Notes: generated from the sequence alone by a model not told the origin. A stretch of 64,000 bases of DNA from Kitasatospora sp. NBC_00458 (GCF_036013975.1 NZ_CP107904.1:1-64000); one strand, 5' to 3'; positions 35,786 through 46,154 are shown, counted from the stretch's first letter. Translations and numbers: made by a program.

Positions 35786-36012
35786 CCGGCGCACGGCACC
35801 CCTGGTGCGCCGCGGTTGCCCGTCCGCGCTGTTCCCCGGCCCTGGCCCACACCCTCCCCGCGTCCCCGAGTCCCCGCGGCCGCCCCGCCCGTCGTCCGCT
35901 GTCCGCACGCCCGCCGTCCGTTCCGGAGGGCGGGCGTGCGGACGGGTGACGGGATGGGGCGGTCTGCGTAGACTCGGTCGCCCTGTGCCCGGACGAGTCC
36001 AGGAGCCCCGCC

Positions 36013-37677
36013 ATGACCTCACCGTCTCCCAGCACCAGCACCAGCACCAGCGCCGGCAGCACCTCCGTTCCGCTGCTGGAGCACACGATCGGGGTCGCCC
36101 TCGACCTCGCCGTGCGCGCCTTCCCGGAGCGGGAGGCCCTGGTCGACCTGCCCAGCGGGCGGCGGTGGACGTACCGGGAACTCGCGGCGGAGGTGGACCT
36201 GGTCGCGCTCGGGCTGCTGGAACTGGGGGTGGCGCCGGGCGACCGGGTCGGGATCTGGGCGCCGAACTGCCCGGAGTGGGTCCTGGTGCAGTACGCCACC
36301 GCGCGGATCGGGGCCGTCCTGGTGACCGTCAACCCCGGCTACCGGGCGCACGAGGTCGAGTACGTGCTGCGGCAGTCGGGGATCCGGACGGTCGTCGCGG
36401 CGCCGAGCTTCAAGACCTCCGACTACGCGGCGATGCTGGCCGAGGCCGGCCCGCGATGTCCGGAGCTGGCGGACGTGCTGCTGATCGGATCCGCGGGCTG
36501 GGAGGGACTGCTGGAGGCGGGCGCGCGCGGCGACCGGTCCCGGCTCGCGGAGGCCGGGGCGGCGCTCGGGCCGCACGACCCGATCAACATCCAGTACACC
36601 TCGGGCACGACGGGCTTCCCCAAGGGCGCCACGCTGTCGCACCACAACATCCTCAACAACGGCTACTTCGTCGGCGAGCTGTGCGGCTACTCGGAGGCCG
36701 ACCGGATCTGCGTGCCCGTCCCCTTCTACCACTGCTTCGGCATGGTGATGGCCAATCTGGCGGCGCTCTCGCACGGCTCCTGCGTGGTGATCCCCGCCCC
36801 GGCCTTCGACGCCGCGGCCACCCTGCGCGCGGTGGCCGCCGAGCGGTGCACCTCGCTCTACGGCGTGCCGACGATGTTCATCGCCGAACTCAGCGACCCC
36901 GGCTTCGACGACCACGACCTGTCCAGCCTGCGCACCGGGATCATGGCGGGGTCGCCCTGCCCGATCGAGGTGATGAAGCAGGTCGTCGACCGGATGGGCA
37001 TGCGCGACGTCTCCATCTGCTACGGCATGACCGAGACCTCGCCGGTCTCCACCCAGACCCGCGCCGACGACCCGCTGGAGCGGCGGGTCTCCACCGTCGG
37101 CCGGGTCGGCCCGCACCTGGAGGTCAAGGTGGTCGACCCGGACACCGGCACGACCGTCCCGCGCGGCACCCCGGGTGAACTCTGCACCCGCGGCTACTCG
37201 GTGATGCTCGGCTACTGGGAACAGCCGGACCGGACGGCGGAGGCGGTCGACGGCGACGGCTGGATGCACACCGGCGACCTCGCGGTGATGGACGAGGAGG
37301 GCTACCTCAACATCACCGGCCGGCTCAAGGACATGGTGATCCGCGGCGGCGAGAACGTCTACCCGCGCGAGATCGAGGAGTTCCTGCACACCCACCCCGA
37401 CATCCTGGACGTCCAGGTCATCGGCGTGCCCGACGCCAAGTACGGGGAGGAGCTGATGGCCTGGGTCCGACCGCGCCCGGGGGCACCGGAACTGACGGCC
37501 GATGCCCTGCGGGAGTTCTGCGCGGGCCGCATCGCGCACTACAAGGTGCCGCGCTACGTGCACCTGGTGGACGAGTTCCCGATGACCGTCACCGGGAAGA
37601 TCCGCAAGGTCGAGATGCGCGAACGGGCCGTCGGCCTGCTGGGCCTCGGGGACGCGGCCCGCGCCGACCACGCCTGA
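36013..37677 (+). CDS. Acyl-CoA synthetase, AMP-binding (left copy)
   Basis: 554 aa, ATG 36013 (caggagccccgcc upstream). Adenylation motifs: [18 protein letters not shown] (P-loop, about 196-213), [11 protein letters not shown] (A5), [16 protein letters not shown] (A7), [21 protein letters not shown] (A8), and the C-terminal catalytic Lys in [14 protein letters not shown]. Short Ser/Thr dipeptide run near the N-terminus. Activates a fatty or aryl acid to its CoA thioester. Monocistronic as far as seen. Confidence 0.92.
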   Translation: MTSPSPSTSTSTSAGSTSVPLLEHTIGVALDLAVRAFPEREALVDLPSGRRWTYRELAAEVDLVALGLLELGVAPGDRVGIWAPNCPEWVLVQYATARIGAVLVTVNPGYRAHEVEYVLRQSGIRTVVAAPSFKTSDYAAMLAEAGPRCPELADVLLIGSAGWEGLLEAGARGDRSRLAEAGAALGPHDPINIQYTSGTTGFPKGATLSHHNILNNGYFVGELCGYSEADRICVPVPFYHCFGMVMANLAALSHGSCVVIPAPAFDAAATLRAVAAERCTSLYGVPTMFIAELSDPGFDDHDLSSLRTGIMAGSPCPIEVMKQVVDRMGMRDVSICYGMTETSPVSTQTRADDPLERRVSTVGRVGPHLEVKVVDPDTGTTVPRGTPGELCTRGYSVMLGYWEQPDRTAEAVDGDGWMHTGDLAVMDEEGYLNITGRLKDMVIRGGENVYPREIEEFLHTHPDILDVQVIGVPDAKYGEELMAWVRPRPGAPELTADALREFCAGRIAHYKVPRYVHLVDEFPMTVTGKIRKVEMRERAVGLLGLGDAARADHA

Positions 37678-38060
37678 GCGCCCCCGCCCGGGAGGGCGGT
37701 GCACCGTCCGGGAGGGCGGCGCCCGACTGTGCCGCTCGTCCGGGCAGTCGGACCGCGCAGCCCGTCCATGCCGCGAGGGCCGCGCCGCCCGTCCGTGCCG
37801 CGAGGGCCGCGCCGCGAGGGCCGGGCCGCGGCCGCGCCGAACCGGACCCTCCGTAGTCGGAGGACCGTCTCCGGATGCGGGCTCCTGGGTTCCGTGCTGG
37901 TCTGGAAGAGCGCTATGGCGGCGGCGATCCCAAGCCCGCGAGCAGGCCCCGGCACCCACACCTCGGCCTCGGGCACCCGCCGTTCGTGCATCATCCACGG
38001 CACCGAAGGAAGCCCCCTGGGATCGGCGCTGCCAGGCGGCAGGATCGCGAGGTGGAACCC
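37678..38060. repeat. Intergenic region with a 27-bp tandem duplication (left)
   Basis: 383 bp without a convincing gene. 37761-37787 and 37788-37814 are tandem copies of a 27-mer starting cccgtcc and ending gcgccg, differing at one base (a/g), followed by a partial third copy. The right part leads into the promoter of the small secreted protein. Copy at 41686-42068. Confidence 0.7.
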
Positions 38061-38498
38061 ATGACCCTCTGGAAGAAGCTGTCCGCCGCGACAATCGCGG
38101 CGATCACGTCAGGAACGCTGATCCTCGGCTCCGCGGGTGTGGCCATGGCCGGTGACTCCGGCCGTGACTCGCGGGCGACGGTGGAGCACTCGGACTCGCA
38201 CGCGGTCGACCCGGCGGCGGTCGAGGACGCCCTCCGGGCCCTGCTGGCGGCGAACCCGCAGCTGATCGGCAGCCCGCTGTGCCCGGAGGTGCACACCGGC
38301 GACGACGCCACGGCGTGCCTCGAACACCTGGAGGGCTTCGCACCCGCCATCGCGGCGATCCTCGGCCGGCTCGACGCCGCCGACCCCGGTCAGCTGCTCC
38401 AGGAACTCGTCGCGCCCGTCATCGCGTGCGTGGAGGCGGGGAACAGCCCCGAGCTGTGCGTGATCACAGCGCTGAAAGGCCTCGTGACCACCGGATAG
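38061..38498 (+). CDS. Small secreted protein (left copy)
   Basis: 145 aa, ATG 38061 with gaggtgg upstream. Clear Sec signal (WKKLSAATIAAITSGTLILG, cleavage after AMA). The mature part (about 113 aa) is mostly helical with four Cys (SPLCPEVH, TACLEHL, IACVEAG, ELCVITAL), suggesting two disulfides. Unknown family. Followed by a strong terminator. Confidence 0.75.
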   Translation: MTLWKKLSAATIAAITSGTLILGSAGVAMAGDSGRDSRATVEHSDSHAVDPAAVEDALRALLAANPQLIGSPLCPEVHTGDDATACLEHLEGFAPAIAAILGRLDAADPGQLLQELVAPVIACVEAGNSPELCVITALKGLVTTG

Positions 38499-38522
38499 GA
38501 CGGCACCTGCACACGGGGCCCA

Positions 38523-38571
38523 CGACGGCCGGGCCCGCCGAACCGAACCGGTTCGGCGGGCCCGGCCGTCG
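38523..38571. terminator. 23-bp perfect stem terminator (left)
   Basis: Arms 38523-38545 and 38549-38571, loop aac. Starts with cgacggccgggcccgcc. Lies between the convergent ends of the secreted protein and the 167-aa gene, serving both. Confidence 0.92.
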
Positions 38572-38582
38572 CGCGGGCGGCG

Positions 38583-39086
38583 TCACTGGAGTTCCCGCAC
38601 CCCCGTGCCGTCGTGCACGAAGACGGTACGGGTGTCGGCAGCCCGGTACTTCTCCCGCAGGGTGAAGGCGGCGGGCGTGCCACCGTCCGGGCTGTCCGGA
38701 GCCTCGTAGTAGATGACGTAGGTCTTCGAGGTGTCCGTCTCGCTCTCCAACTGGAGCCAGCCCGTGAAGCCCGCGGCGGGGAACGTCCCGGTCGCCTTGA
38801 CGGTCACGGCCGAGGACGTCCGGGCGAGGGTGAAGTCCGCCGTGCCGATCTGCAGGCGCTTGAACCCGCTCTCCTTCCAGCGGCGGAGCAGGGCGATCCA
38901 CTCATCGGGCCAGGGCCCGCCGCTGTCGTCCGGCGGCATCCCGTCGTGGTCGACGCGGCCGATGACGGCGTCGATGTTGGCGACCACGGAGTCGTAGTCC
39001 CAGAGATCGAGGGAGAAGAGCATGTGGTCCCGGTCCGTGGCCCGGAACAGGGGCTTGATGTGGAGTTCGAACACAGGGGTGCGCAT
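38583..39086 (-). CDS. Unknown 167-aa protein coupled to tyrosinase (left copy)
   Basis: ATG 39086 lies one base after the tyrosinase stop (TGA-c-ATG), so it is translationally coupled to it. Soluble, beta-rich look: FELHIKPLFRATDRDHML, GFKRLQIGTADFTLA, YVIYYEAPDSPDGG. Not a MelC1-type copper chaperone (no Tat signal, few His). Its constant partnership with a tyrosinase would suggest an accessory role. With the tyrosinase 5' end lost, its expression is uncertain. Confidence 0.7.
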   Translation of the reverse strand: MRTPVFELHIKPLFRATDRDHMLFSLDLWDYDSVVANIDAVIGRVDHDGMPPDDSGGPWPDEWIALLRRWKESGFKRLQIGTADFTLARTSSAVTVKATGTFPAAGFTGWLQLESETDTSKTYVIYYEAPDSPDGGTPAAFTLREKYRAADTRTVFVHDGTGVRELQ

Positions 39087-39300
39087 GTCAGCCGTATACC
39101 TCCATCATGACGTCCTTCAGGGCGACCTCGCGGACCAGGCCGGCCGGTTCCCCGTGCTCCCCGGTGACCGGGGGAGAGGGGCGGTACTGGAGCGTCAGGA
39201 CGTACGTGTCCGACGCCTCGGGCGAGCGGGCCAGCACCGGCGTCACGTCGAACCGGACGGTGCAGTGGGCCGGGTGGTGGGGATGGGACTGCGCGCCGCC

Positions 39301-39327
39301 GTGACCGCCGTGACCGCCGTGACCGCC
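39301..39327. repeat. (gtgaccgcc)3 repeat near the left breakpoint
   Basis: Three perfect 9-bp units encoding the His-Gly-Gly run of tyrosinase, 41 bp from the inner end of the left arm; mirrored at 40419-40445. Confidence 0.9.
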
Positions 39328-39368
39328 GTGCTCGTCACCCCCGGCGGGGCCCGCGTGCGCCCGCCAGA

Positions 39369-40377
39369 TGGTGGCGTAGCCGACGCCGTAGCGCTCGGCG
39401 AAGTCCGGGTCGTCGGCACGGAACGGCACGTCGGCCGGGTGGAGGTAGGCGCGCAGCATGTAGCTGCCGGTCAGGGGGACCTTCAGCTCGTCGAGCCGGA
39501 CGACCACCTTCCGTCCGTCCGGCGGCGGGGCCGCGAGGCCGAACTGGGCCCGGGAGGTCTCCCGCATCTGGGTCGCGAAGTCCGGCGCCGCGACCAGGCC
39601 GAGCGGCTCGACGGCCAGCAGGTGGCGTTCGACCGGTACGGGCGTCGGCACGGCGAAGGCGCTCCTCAGCTGTTCCGTGTACGCGTAGTCGTAGCCCAGC
39701 GCCACCGTGTCGGCGAAGTCCGCGACCTTGTGCCTCTCCTGCGGGAGGAAGCCGCGCAGGTCCTCGTCGGCCGAGGTGGGCGGGGGCGAGCCGTTGCGCC
39801 GCTGCCACTCGGCCCAGAGCAGGTCGATGAAGGCGTGGAAGCTGAAGTAGATCGGGTCCTCGGCGGCCGTGCCCGGGCTGCCCATCGCGCCGCCGATGTA
39901 GTCGCTGTGCATGGTGTTGTGGGGCCCGAGCTCCAGCCGACCGGAGTCGGCGTCCGGGTGGGCGGTCGGGAAACCGCCGAACTCGCCCTGGTCGGTCTCC
40001 AGCGTCACGATCGCCAGGGTGTCGGGCGGGAGGTCCGCCGGCGTGTCGTCCCGTTCGGCGGCGAGGCCCGGCCAGGTGAAGGCGGGTGGGAACTTCCCGA
40101 CCGCCTGCGGGTGCAGCCAGTCCCAGTACGGCAGCGTGACGTCGGCGGTCCGCGGCGGGTCGGACTCCTGGAGCAGCTTCTCGAAGTGGTACAGGTGCGA
40201 GCGGTGCCACGGCAGGAAGAGGTCACTGCCGTGTTCGCACGGACCGACGAACGTGTCGTTGTGCAGCGCCGCCTGGAAGGCGTACCCGGTGGGGTCGTCC
40301 GGATCCGCGGCCGACCGCGCCCGCAGGATCCCCAGCGCGTGCACGTAGTCGTCCAGCTGGGTCTGGGTGAGGGAGTT
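39369..40377. other. Unique 1,009-bp centre (loop) of the palindrome
   Basis: The only part of 15.7-64 kb without an inverted partner. It consists entirely of tyrosinase coding sequence (N-terminal two-thirds, including both copper sites). Left boundary: ccgccaga | tggtgg. Right boundary: gggagtt | tctggcggg. Confidence 0.95.
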
Positions 40378-40658
40378 TCTGGCGGGCGCACGCGGGCCCC
40401 GCCGGGGGTGACGAGCACGGCGGTCACGGCGGTCACGGCGGTCACGGCGGCGCGCAGTCCCATCCCCACCACCCGGCCCACTGCACCGTCCGGTTCGACG
40501 TGACGCCGGTGCTGGCCCGCTCGCCCGAGGCGTCGGACACGTACGTCCTGACGCTCCAGTACCGCCCCTCTCCCCCGGTCACCGGGGAGCACGGGGAACC
40601 GGCCGGCCTGGTCCGCGAGGTCGCCCTGAAGGACGTCATGATGGAGGTATACGGCTGA
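40378..40658 (+). pseudogene. Tyrosinase 3' fragment (right arm)
   Basis: Reverse-complement copy of the last 93 codons and stop of the tyrosinase gene (HGG run through MMEVYG). The copper sites are absent. It abuts, head to head, the truncated 5' end of the loop-spanning gene. Confidence 0.9.
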
Positions 40659-40659
40659 C

Positions 40660-41163
40660 ATGCGCACCCCTGTGTTCGAACTCCACATCAAGCCCCTGTT
40701 CCGGGCCACGGACCGGGACCACATGCTCTTCTCCCTCGATCTCTGGGACTACGACTCCGTGGTCGCCAACATCGACGCCGTCATCGGCCGCGTCGACCAC
40801 GACGGGATGCCGCCGGACGACAGCGGCGGGCCCTGGCCCGATGAGTGGATCGCCCTGCTCCGCCGCTGGAAGGAGAGCGGGTTCAAGCGCCTGCAGATCG
40901 GCACGGCGGACTTCACCCTCGCCCGGACGTCCTCGGCCGTGACCGTCAAGGCGACCGGGACGTTCCCCGCCGCGGGCTTCACGGGCTGGCTCCAGTTGGA
41001 GAGCGAGACGGACACCTCGAAGACCTACGTCATCTACTACGAGGCTCCGGACAGCCCGGACGGTGGCACGCCCGCCGCCTTCACCCTGCGGGAGAAGTAC
41101 CGGGCTGCCGACACCCGTACCGTCTTCGTGCACGACGGCACGGGGGTGCGGGAACTCCAGTGA
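40660..41163 (+). CDS. Unknown 167-aa protein (right copy)
   Basis: Identical to the left-arm gene at 38583-39086. Here its upstream partner is only a tyrosinase fragment, so the coupled translation expected for the left copy cannot operate and there is no promoter in view. Confidence 0.68.
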   Translation: MRTPVFELHIKPLFRATDRDHMLFSLDLWDYDSVVANIDAVIGRVDHDGMPPDDSGGPWPDEWIALLRRWKESGFKRLQIGTADFTLARTSSAVTVKATGTFPAAGFTGWLQLESETDTSKTYVIYYEAPDSPDGGTPAAFTLREKYRAADTRTVFVHDGTGVRELQ

Positions 41164-41174
41164 CGCCGCCCGCG

Positions 41175-41223
41175 CGACGGCCGGGCCCGCCGAACCGGTT
41201 CGGTTCGGCGGGCCCGGCCGTCG
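41175..41223. terminator. 23-bp stem terminator (right)
   Basis: Mirror of 38523-38571, between the convergent 167-aa gene and the small secreted protein gene. Confidence 0.92.
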
Positions 41224-41247
41224 TGGGCCCCGTGTGCAGGTGCCGTC

Positions 41248-41685
41248 CTATCCGGTGGTCACGAGGCCTTTCAGCGCTGTGATCACGCACAGCTCGGGGC
41301 TGTTCCCCGCCTCCACGCACGCGATGACGGGCGCGACGAGTTCCTGGAGCAGCTGACCGGGGTCGGCGGCGTCGAGCCGGCCGAGGATCGCCGCGATGGC
41401 GGGTGCGAAGCCCTCCAGGTGTTCGAGGCACGCCGTGGCGTCGTCGCCGGTGTGCACCTCCGGGCACAGCGGGCTGCCGATCAGCTGCGGGTTCGCCGCC
41501 AGCAGGGCCCGGAGGGCGTCCTCGACCGCCGCCGGGTCGACCGCGTGCGAGTCCGAGTGCTCCACCGTCGCCCGCGAGTCACGGCCGGAGTCACCGGCCA
41601 TGGCCACACCCGCGGAGCCGAGGATCAGCGTTCCTGACGTGATCGCCGCGATTGTCGCGGCGGACAGCTTCTTCCAGAGGGTCAT
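41248..41685 (-). CDS. Small secreted protein (right copy)
   Basis: Identical 145-aa exported four-Cys protein; ATG 41685. Left-arm partner at 38061-38498. Confidence 0.74.
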   Translation of the reverse strand: MTLWKKLSAATIAAITSGTLILGSAGVAMAGDSGRDSRATVEHSDSHAVDPAAVEDALRALLAANPQLIGSPLCPEVHTGDDATACLEHLEGFAPAIAAILGRLDAADPGQLLQELVAPVIACVEAGNSPELCVITALKGLVTTG

Positions 41686-42068
41686 GGGTTCCACCTCGCG
41701 ATCCTGCCGCCTGGCAGCGCCGATCCCAGGGGGCTTCCTTCGGTGCCGTGGATGATGCACGAACGGCGGGTGCCCGAGGCCGAGGTGTGGGTGCCGGGGC
41801 CTGCTCGCGGGCTTGGGATCGCCGCCGCCATAGCGCTCTTCCAGACCAGCACGGAACCCAGGAGCCCGCATCCGGAGACGGTCCTCCGACTACGGAGGGT
41901 CCGGTTCGGCGCGGCCGCGGCCCGGCCCTCGCGGCGCGGCCCTCGCGGCACGGACGGGCGGCGCGGCCCTCGCGGCATGGACGGGCTGCGCGGTCCGACT
42001 GCCCGGACGAGCGGCACAGTCGGGCGCCGCCCTCCCGGACGGTGCACCGCCCTCCCGGGCGGGGGCGC
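41686..42068. repeat. Intergenic region with 27-bp tandem duplication (right)
   Basis: Mirror of 37678-38060; the tandem units are at 41932-41985. No gene seen. Confidence 0.7.
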
Positions 42069-43733
42069 TCAGGCGTGGTCGGCGCGGGCCGCGTCCCCGA
42101 GGCCCAGCAGGCCGACGGCCCGTTCGCGCATCTCGACCTTGCGGATCTTCCCGGTGACGGTCATCGGGAACTCGTCCACCAGGTGCACGTAGCGCGGCAC
42201 CTTGTAGTGCGCGATGCGGCCCGCGCAGAACTCCCGCAGGGCATCGGCCGTCAGTTCCGGTGCCCCCGGGCGCGGTCGGACCCAGGCCATCAGCTCCTCC
42301 CCGTACTTGGCGTCGGGCACGCCGATGACCTGGACGTCCAGGATGTCGGGGTGGGTGTGCAGGAACTCCTCGATCTCGCGCGGGTAGACGTTCTCGCCGC
42401 CGCGGATCACCATGTCCTTGAGCCGGCCGGTGATGTTGAGGTAGCCCTCCTCGTCCATCACCGCGAGGTCGCCGGTGTGCATCCAGCCGTCGCCGTCGAC
42501 CGCCTCCGCCGTCCGGTCCGGCTGTTCCCAGTAGCCGAGCATCACCGAGTAGCCGCGGGTGCAGAGTTCACCCGGGGTGCCGCGCGGGACGGTCGTGCCG
42601 GTGTCCGGGTCGACCACCTTGACCTCCAGGTGCGGGCCGACCCGGCCGACGGTGGAGACCCGCCGCTCCAGCGGGTCGTCGGCGCGGGTCTGGGTGGAGA
42701 CCGGCGAGGTCTCGGTCATGCCGTAGCAGATGGAGACGTCGCGCATGCCCATCCGGTCGACGACCTGCTTCATCACCTCGATCGGGCAGGGCGACCCCGC
42801 CATGATCCCGGTGCGCAGGCTGGACAGGTCGTGGTCGTCGAAGCCGGGGTCGCTGAGTTCGGCGATGAACATCGTCGGCACGCCGTAGAGCGAGGTGCAC
42901 CGCTCGGCGGCCACCGCGCGCAGGGTGGCCGCGGCGTCGAAGGCCGGGGCGGGGATCACCACGCAGGAGCCGTGCGAGAGCGCCGCCAGATTGGCCATCA
43001 CCATGCCGAAGCAGTGGTAGAAGGGGACGGGCACGCAGATCCGGTCGGCCTCCGAGTAGCCGCACAGCTCGCCGACGAAGTAGCCGTTGTTGAGGATGTT
43101 GTGGTGCGACAGCGTGGCGCCCTTGGGGAAGCCCGTCGTGCCCGAGGTGTACTGGATGTTGATCGGGTCGTGCGGCCCGAGCGCCGCCCCGGCCTCCGCG
43201 AGCCGGGACCGGTCGCCGCGCGCGCCCGCCTCCAGCAGTCCCTCCCAGCCCGCGGATCCGATCAGCAGCACGTCCGCCAGCTCCGGACATCGCGGGCCGG
43301 CCTCGGCCAGCATCGCCGCGTAGTCGGAGGTCTTGAAGCTCGGCGCCGCGACGACCGTCCGGATCCCCGACTGCCGCAGCACGTACTCGACCTCGTGCGC
43401 CCGGTAGCCGGGGTTGACGGTCACCAGGACGGCCCCGATCCGCGCGGTGGCGTACTGCACCAGGACCCACTCCGGGCAGTTCGGCGCCCAGATCCCGACC
43501 CGGTCGCCCGGCGCCACCCCCAGTTCCAGCAGCCCGAGCGCGACCAGGTCCACCTCCGCCGCGAGTTCCCGGTACGTCCACCGCCGCCCGCTGGGCAGGT
43601 CGACCAGGGCCTCCCGCTCCGGGAAGGCGCGCACGGCGAGGTCGAGGGCGACCCCGATCGTGTGCTCCAGCAGCGGAACGGAGGTGCTGCCGGCGCTGGT
43701 GCTGGTGCTGGTGCTGGGAGACGGTGAGGTCAT
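42069..43733 (-). CDS. Acyl-CoA synthetase (right copy)
   Basis: Same 554-aa AMP-binding enzyme as at 36013-37677, ATG 43733, all adenylation motifs intact. Confidence 0.92.
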   Translation of the reverse strand: MTSPSPSTSTSTSAGSTSVPLLEHTIGVALDLAVRAFPEREALVDLPSGRRWTYRELAAEVDLVALGLLELGVAPGDRVGIWAPNCPEWVLVQYATARIGAVLVTVNPGYRAHEVEYVLRQSGIRTVVAAPSFKTSDYAAMLAEAGPRCPELADVLLIGSAGWEGLLEAGARGDRSRLAEAGAALGPHDPINIQYTSGTTGFPKGATLSHHNILNNGYFVGELCGYSEADRICVPVPFYHCFGMVMANLAALSHGSCVVIPAPAFDAAATLRAVAAERCTSLYGVPTMFIAELSDPGFDDHDLSSLRTGIMAGSPCPIEVMKQVVDRMGMRDVSICYGMTETSPVSTQTRADDPLERRVSTVGRVGPHLEVKVVDPDTGTTVPRGTPGELCTRGYSVMLGYWEQPDRTAEAVDGDGWMHTGDLAVMDEEGYLNITGRLKDMVIRGGENVYPREIEEFLHTHPDILDVQVIGVPDAKYGEELMAWVRPRPGAPELTADALREFCAGRIAHYKVPRYVHLVDEFPMTVTGKIRKVEMRERAVGLLGLGDAARADHA

Positions 43734-43960
43734 GGCGGGGCTCCTGGACTCGTCCGGGCACAGGGCGACCGAGTCTACGCAGACCGCCCCATCCCGTCAC
43801 CCGTCCGCACGCCCGCCCTCCGGAACGGACGGCGGGCGTGCGGACAGCGGACGACGGGCGGGGCGGCCGCGGGGACTCGGGGACGCGGGGAGGGTGTGGG
43901 CCAGGGCCGGGGAACAGCGCGGACGGGCAACCGCGGCGCACCAGGGGTGCCGTGCGCCGG

Positions 43961-45430
43961 TCAGGCGCGCGCCGCGCCCTCCTGCGCCTCCGTCAGCTCC
44001 TTGCCGGCCGCACCGCCGACCGCCGTGCCGACCGTGTCGGCGCGCGGCACGGGGATGGTGGCGGCCACCGCGGCGGCGGCCAGCGCGACGCCGCAGCCGA
44101 TCAGCAGCCCCACCCGGAAGCCGGTCTCCGACGGCAGGGTGTGCCCGCCCAGGGTGATGTTCAGCTGGGCCAGGACCACGCCCACCACCGCGGCGGAGAC
44201 CGAGGTGCCGAGCGAGCGCATCAAGGTGTTGAAGCTGTTCGCCGAGGCGGTCTCCGACAGCGGCACGGCGCTCATGATGAGTGCCGGCATCGCGCCGTAG
44301 GCGAGGCCCACGCCGGCGTTGCAGACCAGCGTGACCACCAGGACGCCCCAGGTGGAGCCGATCAGCGCCATCGAGAGCCCGTAGCCGGTGGCGATCGCGA
44401 GGGCGCCGACGACCAGGGTGAACTTCGGGCCGCGCGCGGCGGAGAGCCGCCCGCCGAGCGGTGAGACCGCCATCATCATCAGGCCCGAGGGGGCCATCCA
44501 CAGGCCCATGGCCAGCATGGACTGGCCCAGGCCGTACCCGGTGGCCGCGGGCAGCTGGAGCAGCTGCGGGACGATCAGCGCCTGCGCGTACATGCCGAAT
44601 CCGACCAGGACCGAGGCCGCGTTGGTCAGCAGCACGCGCGGGCGGGCCGTCACCCGGAGGTCCACCAGCGGTTCGGCGATGCGCAGTTCCCAGACGCCCC
44701 AGGCGAGCAGCAGGACGACGGCCGCGCCGAACAGGCCCAGCGTGAGTCCGTCCGTCCAGCCCCAGTCGCCGCCCTTGGACACCGGGAGCAGCAGGCAGAC
44801 CAGTCCGGCTCCGAGTCCGACGGCGCCGACCGGGTCGAACCGGCCGCCGGCGGGGCGGACGGCGGGGGCGGGGACGAGGAACCAGATCATCGCGGTGATC
44901 ACCGCGGTGAGGGCGGCCGCGCCCCAGAACAGCACGCGCCAGCTCGCGTACTCGGCGACCGCCGCCGAGATCGGCAGGCCGAGGCCGCCGCCGATGCCCA
45001 TGGAGGCACTGACCAGGGCTATCGCGGAGCCGAGGCGTTCGGGCGGGAGGACTTCGCGGAGCAGGCTGATGCCGAGCGGGACCACGCCCATGCCGATGCC
45101 CTGGAGTCCGCGGCCGACGATCATCGGCAGGACGGAGGAGGTGAGCGCGCAGATCACCGATCCGACGAACAGCGGCACGCAGCAGGCCAGCAGCATCCGC
45201 CGCTTGCCGAGCAGGTCACCGAGCCGCCCGCTGACCGGTACGAACACGGCCGCGGACAGCAGGGTCGCGGTGATCACCCAGGAGGCGTTGGACGGGGAGG
45301 TGTCCAGCAGCCGGGGCAGCTCGCCGATCAGCGGGGTGACCAGCGTCTGCATGATCGCGGCGACGGTGCCGGTGAAGGCGAGCGTGGCGACCACGCCGCC
45401 GGTCCGGGCGGTGGCCTGTGGGCCGTCCAT
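43961..45430 (-). CDS. MFS exporter (right copy)
   Basis: Same 489-aa DHA2-type exporter as at 34316-35785, ATG 45430, divergent from its MarR gene as in the left arm. Confidence 0.9.
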   Translation of the reverse strand: MDGPQATARTGGVVATLAFTGTVAAIMQTLVTPLIGELPRLLDTSPSNASWVITATLLSAAVFVPVSGRLGDLLGKRRMLLACCVPLFVGSVICALTSSVLPMIVGRGLQGIGMGVVPLGISLLREVLPPERLGSAIALVSASMGIGGGLGLPISAAVAEYASWRVLFWGAAALTAVITAMIWFLVPAPAVRPAGGRFDPVGAVGLGAGLVCLLLPVSKGGDWGWTDGLTLGLFGAAVVLLLAWGVWELRIAEPLVDLRVTARPRVLLTNAASVLVGFGMYAQALIVPQLLQLPAATGYGLGQSMLAMGLWMAPSGLMMMAVSPLGGRLSAARGPKFTLVVGALAIATGYGLSMALIGSTWGVLVVTLVCNAGVGLAYGAMPALIMSAVPLSETASANSFNTLMRSLGTSVSAAVVGVVLAQLNITLGGHTLPSETGFRVGLLIGCGVALAAAAVAATIPVPRADTVGTAVGGAAGKELTEAQEGAARA

Positions 45431-45507
45431 GGGGTTGCTCCTCTGTCGTCCGTGCGGTTTCCGGTGCGGTTCCGGTGGGGCGGGAACGCGGGGTGCACGG
45501 TGCGGAA

Positions 45508-45539
45508 GATGTGCACGATGCACATCGTATGCATGATAC
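45508..45539. promoter_or_regulatory. MarR operator candidate (right)
   Basis: Mirror of 34207-34238: GATGTGCA-cga-TGCACATC at 45508-45526 plus the weaker gtatgcatgatac dyad. Confidence 0.7.
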
Positions 45540-45626
45540 ATATCCCTTGCCCCGGGATCACCCCTGCGATACTGGGCGGACACCGCAGGTCAGAGCTGCG
45601 AGGGAACGGACGGGAAGGACGACGAC

Positions 45627-46082
45627 ATGGGCGGCCCCACGGACGAGGTCGCGTTCGAGTACATGGTGCTCAGCCGGCACCACTACCTGAGCCCCTCCGG
45701 CGCCCGCCCGCAGGGGAGCCGGCTGGACCGCTCCGCGTACATCCTGCTCAGCCGGATCCGCGTGCAGGGCCCGATGTCGATCGGCGAGCTGAGCGACGCG
45801 TTCGGACTCGACGCCTCCACCCTCAACCGGCAGACCGCCGCCATGACCCGCGCCGGACTGGTCGAACGGATCCCCGACCCCGACGGCGGGATGGCCCGCA
45901 AGTTCCGCGTCACCGAGGAGGGCGACCGCCGGCTCGACGAGGACCGCGCGGCCCACGCGAACGCCCTCGACCTCGTGATGGCCGACTGGCCCGCCGAGGA
46001 CGTCGCCGCCTTCGCCGCCTACCTGCGGCGCTTCAACACCGGCATCGAACAGCTCGACGGACACCCCTGGCCCAGGCCGTAG
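45627..46082 (+). CDS. MarR-family regulator (right copy)
   Basis: Same 151-aa protein as at 33664-34119; ATG 45627, preceded by gggaaggacgac. Confidence 0.88.
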   Translation: MGGPTDEVAFEYMVLSRHHYLSPSGARPQGSRLDRSAYILLSRIRVQGPMSIGELSDAFGLDASTLNRQTAAMTRAGLVERIPDPDGGMARKFRVTEEGDRRLDEDRAAHANALDLVMADWPAEDVAAFAAYLRRFNTGIEQLDGHPWPRP

Positions 46083-46154
46083 GGGGCCGCCCCGCTCCGG
46101 GACGCCACGAGGCCGGCGGCGGACGGCGTGCGGCACGGGAAGCGGGTGGCGTGC

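Larger units (their letters stand above)
39088..40380 (-). pseudogene. Tyrosinase-family copper oxidase, 5'-truncated, spanning the palindrome centre
   Basis: Open frame of 430 codons without an initiation codon at its upstream end; the first in-frame start is GTG 40344, giving 418 aa. Homology clearly extends upstream of that GTG (RNSLTQTQLDDY, the usual start of the tyrosinase domain), so the native start is lost at the junction 40377/40378. CuA ligands: AALHND, CEHGSD, PWHRSHLYHFEKLL. CuB ligands: PHNTMHSDYIGG and FSFHAFIDLLW. A C-terminal beta domain follows, with HGGHGGHGGHGG. No ribosome site precedes GTG 40344. Residues from about 326 on are in the left arm, the rest in the unique loop. 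Would oxidise phenols to quinones if expressed. Confidence 0.75.

Noticed and set aside
36019-38094. Long antisense frames (for example 691 aa) opposite the acyl-CoA synthetase and many other genes
   Set aside because: Typical mirror frames of GC-rich codons. They lack domain motifs, and the sense frames carry clear motifs and ribosome sites.
39369-40377. Palindrome centre as a joined pair of linear-chromosome telomeres
   Set aside because: The centre is entirely tyrosinase coding sequence without the closely spaced short palindromes of Streptomyces telomeres.
40005-40724. A 239-aa minus-strand frame crossing the right junction
   Set aside because: It starts in the antisense of the 167-aa gene and ends in a wrong frame of tyrosinase. 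No homology; a product of high-GC open frames plus the junction.
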